Assembly: GCF_023703415.1 (NCBI RefSeq)
Contig: NZ_JAGMTU010000001.1
Coordinates: 1 to 64,000, forward strand
From: Microbacterium sp. USTB-Y
GTDB taxonomy: Bacteria; Actinomycetota; Actinomycetes; Actinomycetales; Microbacteriaceae
Direction: 5' to 3'
DNA: 64,000 nucleotides
In this document: positions 61,312 to 64,000 of the stretch, piece after piece
Layout of the letters: every line of letters begins with the position of its first letter
How positions within the stretch are numbered: position 1 is the stretch's first letter
Made by a program: the position numbers and the translations under genes
The notes under the pieces: generated by a model
Databases searched by the model: none
Told to the model about the DNA's origin: nothing
Seen by the model: only the letters and a program-made list of their open reading frames with translations

Positions 61312-62166
61312 TCAGCGGCGAAGGGCCAGAAGAGCCCGGACGGCATCTGTGAGCACACGCGGTGTGGTGAGGATCATGTTGGCGGTGGGACGAATGCTGA
61401 CATACCCGCGCGCAGCGAGTGCGAGGTCGCGAAATCGGTCCTGCTCCTGCTGGGTCCACCCGGAGTGATGCGCGCGGCTGTCGCATTCGATCACGATCCA
61501 GCCATCGACGACCAGGTCCACCCGCCCGACTCCCGCGATCGTCTTCTGCACCTCGACGGACCGGCCGAACTGCCGCACCAGCAGGCGCGCCAGTGTCTCC
61601 GGGCCGGATTCCGCACGCCCGTCCACGAGGCGTCGAAGACGTCGGAAGCGGCGAGGGACGCGTGCGAAGATCTCGTCGAGGTCGTCCTGGTCGATGATCC
61701 CGAGGTGCAAGGCGCTGTCGATGGATGCGACGACGTGCCGCGGCTCCTGGCAGCCGAAGGACTGCACGATCGCGCTGACGGGATCGACCGTGTGCGCGTC
61801 GCCGCGCACGTCGCGCCAATGAACGACAGCGCTCGCACCGTCGCTGCCCAGCCTCTTCGCACGTGACACGGGCGAGCGGAGCCGGGCATGCCGCGGGTCC
61901 ACCTGGACGTGCAGGCGGAATCTCTCGTGCACGTACACGCCCATCAGCTCGAGGGCGGAGACGCAATCGAGCCGCCCGCCGACCCGCTGTGCGCGGAACA
62001 CCGATTCCGGCACGTCAGCCGAGAGGTACACGTCGCGACGCGCATGCCTCAGCCAGCCCTCGCGCACCGCGTCCCGGATCTGGACGCGCGTCATCCCCGC
62101 TCCCCTGAGCTCCTGGAAGGAGACGGAGCGATCCAGCGGAATCCCAAACGCGTCGACGACAGCCAT
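61312..62166 (-). CDS. DUF559-type (Vsr/restriction-fold) endonuclease-domain protein with AbiEi-like N-terminus
   Basis: The 284-residue protein has an N-terminal winged-helix-like segment similar to AbiEi antitoxin domains (VSFQELRGAGMTRVQIRDAV, then REGWLRHARRDVYLSADV, residues 14-52). The C-terminal domain (about 190-284) has the pattern of DUF559/very-short-patch-repair-like nucleases: VGRVDLVVDGWIVIECDSRA (acidic pair and Asp), a following His pair, and the helix QQEQDRFRDLALAARGY. Members of this group are common, repeated and of unknown role in Microbacteriaceae. The start at 62166 is chosen because the domain begins there; the upstream frame reads into a repeat element. It is flanked on both sides by matching inverted-repeat elements. 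Confidence 0.72.
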   Translation of the reverse strand: MAVVDAFGIPLDRSVSFQELRGAGMTRVQIRDAVREGWLRHARRDVYLSADVPESVFRAQRVGGRLDCVSALELMGVYVHERFRLHVQVDPRHARLRSPVSRAKRLGSDGASAVVHWRDVRGDAHTVDPVSAIVQSFGCQEPRHVVASIDSALHLGIIDQDDLDEIFARVPRRFRRLRRLVDGRAESGPETLARLLVRQFGRSVEVQKTIAGVGRVDLVVDGWIVIECDSRAHHSGWTQQEQDRFRDLALAARGYVSIRPTANMILTTPRVLTDAVRALLALRR

Positions 62167-62196
62167 ACGGCGATCGTTCCCGCGGGCGCACCGCCT

Positions 62197-62210
62197 CGGA
62201 GGCGCCTCCG
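62197..62210. promoter_or_regulatory. 14-bp palindrome upstream of the DUF559-type gene
   Basis: CGGAGGCGCCTCCG is a perfect palindrome 31 bases upstream of the start codon; an operator candidate, possibly for the protein's own N-terminal domain. Confidence 0.35.
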
Positions 62211-62278
62211 CGTGATCGGTGCACAGATGCTCCGTTGCATGTCCTGTGCAGGAAGTCGTGGTCAGGTTTCCCGCGCGA

Positions 62279-62349
62279 ACACAACGCAGGAGAACAGGCC
62301 GCTGCCCGGGCTCATCGGGGATCTGGACCCTTCTTCTCCTGCGTTGTGT
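62279..62349. repeat. 71-bp inverted-repeat element, copy 2
   Basis: The arms ACACAACGCAGGAGAA (62279-62294) and its exact reverse complement (62334-62349) enclose a 39-base core. Arm sequence and spacing equal those of copy 1 at 61232; the cores share only short stretches such as CCGCT and CGGGC. It lies 112 bases upstream of the DUF559-type start codon. The gap 62167-62520 holds this element, the palindrome and the 19-bp repeats, and no gene. Confidence 0.92.
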
Positions 62350-62407
62350 AGGGGGCGGGGCGGCAGAGCCACCCGTGGAGAGCCGGCGCGGTGGGCAGCC
62401 CCCCGGC

Positions 62408-62520
62408 GTCGCCCTGGGCTGAGACCGTCGCCCTGGGCTGAGACCGTCGCCTAGGCTGAGACCGTCGCCCTGGGCTGAGACCGTCGCCCTGGGCTGAGAC
62501 CGTCGCCCTAGGCTGAGACG
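62408..62520 (+). repeat. Six 19-bp tandem repeats carrying the promoter of an acetyltransferase gene
   Basis: The unit GTCGCCCTGGGCTGAGACC is repeated six times without spacers: 62408, 62427, 62446 (18 bp), 62464, 62483 and 62502. In the third and sixth units CTGGGCT has become CTAGGCT, giving a TAGGCT -10 box; the sixth (62509-62514) lies 6 bases before the ATG at 62521, the normal leaderless distance here. The array directly abuts the start codon. Confidence 0.93.
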
Positions 62521-63090
62521 ATGGAACCGGTTGAGCTGCGCACACCCCGTCTGATCCTGCGCGCCCCGACGTCCGCCGACGTCGACGCGATCACCGAGGC
62601 GTGCCAGGATCCGGAGATCCCCCGCTGGACGACCGTCCCGAGTCCCTACGCCCGCACGGACGCCGCGGACTTCGTCCGGCTCATCGGCGAGTGGTGGGCG
62701 GACGGATCCCAGACCGTGTGGGCGATGTACGCGGACGAGCTCCTCGTCGGCGCGATCGGGCTGCACCACATCACCGATCACCCGACGGGCGGCGACGCCG
62801 AACTCGGTTACTGGGTCGCCGCGCCGGCCCGGGGGAACGGCTACATCACGGAGGCCGCCCGCGCCGTGATCGAGTGGGGCTTCGCCGAGCTCGGGCTCGC
62901 GCGTCTCACCTGGCGGGCCGTGGTGGGCAACGTCCCGTCGGCGCGGAGCGCCCGCGGGCTCGGCTTCCGGTTCGAGGGCACGCAGCGCCGATTGCTCACC
63001 AGCCCGCGTGGGCAGGACGACGGATGGCTCGCGGGGCTCCTGCGCACGGACGACCGCGCCCCGGTCGCCTGGCCGATCGACCTCGGCTGA
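62521..63090 (+). CDS. GNAT-family N-acetyltransferase
   Basis: The 189-residue protein follows the RimJ/RimL pattern: LRTPRLILRAPTSADVDAIT at the N-terminus, the acetyl-CoA segment YWVAAPARGNGYITEAARAV near residue 100, and VVGNVPSARSARGLGFRFEG near 140. It would acetylate an amine of a protein or small molecule. It is leaderless and its start codon follows directly on six 19-bp repeats that contain its -10 box, so its expression may depend on repeat number. The next gene starts 128 bases downstream. Confidence 0.87.
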   Translation: MEPVELRTPRLILRAPTSADVDAITEACQDPEIPRWTTVPSPYARTDAADFVRLIGEWWADGSQTVWAMYADELLVGAIGLHHITDHPTGGDAELGYWVAAPARGNGYITEAARAVIEWGFAELGLARLTWRAVVGNVPSARSARGLGFRFEGTQRRLLTSPRGQDDGWLAGLLRTDDRAPVAWPIDLG

Positions 63091-63140
63091 TTCCCCTCCT
63101 CGACGCCGATCGCGGCCCGCGCGCGCCTCGGCGGCGGCGC

Positions 63141-63182
63141 GAGTCCGGCGGCCCGAGCCCGGCGGCCCGAGTCCGGCGGCCC
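63141..63182. repeat. Three 14-bp tandem repeats
   Basis: GAGTCCGGCGGCCC (63141, 63169) and the variant GAGCCCGGCGGCCC (63155) lie in the 128-bp gap between the acetyltransferase and the glycosylase genes. Confidence 0.85.
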
Positions 63183-63218
63183 TGTCCCGATGTCGGGCAC
63201 GGGTGGCAGGATGAACCC

Positions 63219-64000
63219 ATGCCGGAGATGCCTGAGGTGCAGGGGCTGGTCGACTTCCTCGGCGAGCGCGCGGTCGGCCTGACGATCACGCGCGCGTCGG
63301 TATCGGCCATCTCGGCGCTCAAGACCTATGACCCGCCGGTCACCGCGCTGCCCGGATCCACGATCCGCGGCGCGACGAGGCGCGGGAAGTTCCTGGATCT
63401 GACGCTGCGGAGCGAAGCCGAGCCGCGCCTGCACCTCGTGTTCCACCTCGCGAAGGCCGGATGGCTGCGCTGGTACGACGCGCTTCCCACGACGCTGATC
63501 CGGCCGGGCAAGTCGCCGATCGCCCTGCGGATCGCGTTCGACGACGGCAGCGGATTCGACCTCACCGAGGCCGGCACCAAGAAGTCGCTGGCGGTGTACG
63601 TCGTCCGCGATCCCGACGACGTGCCGGGAATCGCGCGGCTCGGACCCGATCCCCTCGACCCCGCGTTCACCCGGGGGGCGTTCGCGGCGCTGCTCACGGG
63701 CCGGCGCACGCAGATCAAGGGGCTGCTGCGCGACCAGGCCGTCATCGGCGGGATCGGCAACGCCTACTCGGACGAGATCCTGCACGCGGCCCGGATGTCG
63801 CCCTACGCACCCGCCGGCGGACTCGACGAGGACGACGTGACCCGGCTGTACGACGCGATGCAGACCACCTTGCGCGAAGCGGTGGCGGCCGCGAGCGGCA
63901 AGCCCCCCGCCGACCTGAAGGACGCGAAGCGGCGCGGCATGCAGGTGCACGCCCGCCGCGGCGAGCCCTGCCCGGTCTGCGGCGACACCGTGCGCAGCGT
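63219..64000 (+). CDS. Fpg/Nei-family DNA glycosylase (partial, 3' end beyond window)
   Basis: About 260 residues are visible. The protein begins MPEMPEVQ, the family N-terminus with catalytic Pro2 and Glu3. The H2TH region has TQIKGLLRDQAVIGGIGNAY near residue 165 followed by SDEILHAARMSP, and the C-terminal zinc finger begins with RRGEPCPVCGDTV just before the window ends. It excises oxidised bases and cleaves the abasic site. The ATG at 63219 is preferred to the one at 63228 because it gives the required Pro-Glu start. CAGGAT lies 6 bases before it, so it may be leaderless. Which subfamily (Fpg or Nei) is not clear. Confidence 0.92.
   Translation, partial: MPEMPEVQGLVDFLGERAVGLTITRASVSAISALKTYDPPVTALPGSTIRGATRRGKFLDLTLRSEAEPRLHLVFHLAKAGWLRWYDALPTTLIRPGKSPIALRIAFDDGSGFDLTEAGTKKSLAVYVVRDPDDVPGIARLGPDPLDPAFTRGAFAALLTGRRTQIKGLLRDQAVIGGIGNAYSDEILHAARMSPYAPAGGLDEDDVTRLYDAMQTTLREAVAAASGKPPADLKDAKRRGMQVHARRGEPCPVCGDTVRS

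Noticed and set aside
61232..62349. Insertion sequence ends with a transposase in between
   Set aside because: No transposase motifs or target-site duplications were seen; each 71-bp element is itself an inverted repeat and not a single terminal end, although a mobile cassette is not excluded.
62408..62520. CRISPR array
   Set aside because: The 19-bp units are directly adjacent with no spacers, and no cas gene is present.

Overview
The window comes from a high-GC actinobacterium, most likely a Microbacterium-type member of the Microbacteriaceae. The evidence is the GC-rich codon usage, an acyl-CoA carboxylase split into alpha, beta and epsilon subunits, an SDH operon in the order C-D-A-B, an LpdA-type quinone dehydrogenase, and many genes that start 6-8 bases after a TAnnnT box with no ribosome-binding site (leaderless genes). 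The assignment is by recognition only; no rRNA or tRNA gene was seen.

Region 1 (1-12.8 kb) looks like a catabolic locus for an amine or amino acid. On the minus strand, an alcohol dehydrogenase and an APC permease are followed by a terminator and an AT-rich regulatory region. Then comes a tight operon: a 2,4-diaminopentanoate-dehydrogenase-like oxidoreductase, a free-standing HMGL-type carboxyltransferase, a biotin carrier, a biotin carboxylase, a class III aminotransferase and a PotA-like ABC ATPase that runs off the window. A PucR-type regulator and an aldehyde dehydrogenase lie beside it. I do not recognise this combination as a described pathway, and it is one of the two most interesting items here.

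Region 2 (12.8-28.4 kb) is mostly housekeeping: TetR and XRE-cupin regulators, a thioredoxin-reductase-like enzyme, an ABC-F protein, BirA, AccD-AccE, a two-component system with an extra membrane protein, a TRAM-domain RNA methyltransferase, Maf, AccA3-type biotin carboxylase/carrier and LpdA. BirA would biotinylate both the AccA3-type protein and the BCCP of region 1.

Region 3 (28.5-39 kb) has purine nucleoside phosphorylase, a phosphopentomutase-like enzyme, and a mannitol PTS locus. The locus holds a MtlR-type activator, an orphan IIB, HPr, Enzyme I, MtlA (IICB), IIA and MtlD. A second HPr-like protein lies outside it.

Region 4 (39-53.7 kb) has an uncharacterised monooxygenase / bile-acid-type symporter / dehydrogenase operon, then a large nucleoside uptake and salvage cluster: BMP lipoprotein, ABC transporter, cytidine deaminase, thymidine phosphorylase, adenosine deaminase and a paired SMR exporter. 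Mannose-1-phosphate guanylyltransferase follows.

Region 5 (53.8-60.9 kb) holds sdhCDAB, a YihY/BrkB membrane protein, exonuclease III and trpS. Region 6 (60.9-64 kb) is dense in repeats: a 70-bp duplication, 18-bp tandem repeats, two 71-bp inverted-repeat elements with identical arms on either side of a DUF559-type nuclease gene, and six 19-bp tandem repeats that form the promoter of an acetyltransferase gene. A Fpg/Nei glycosylase gene runs off the right end.
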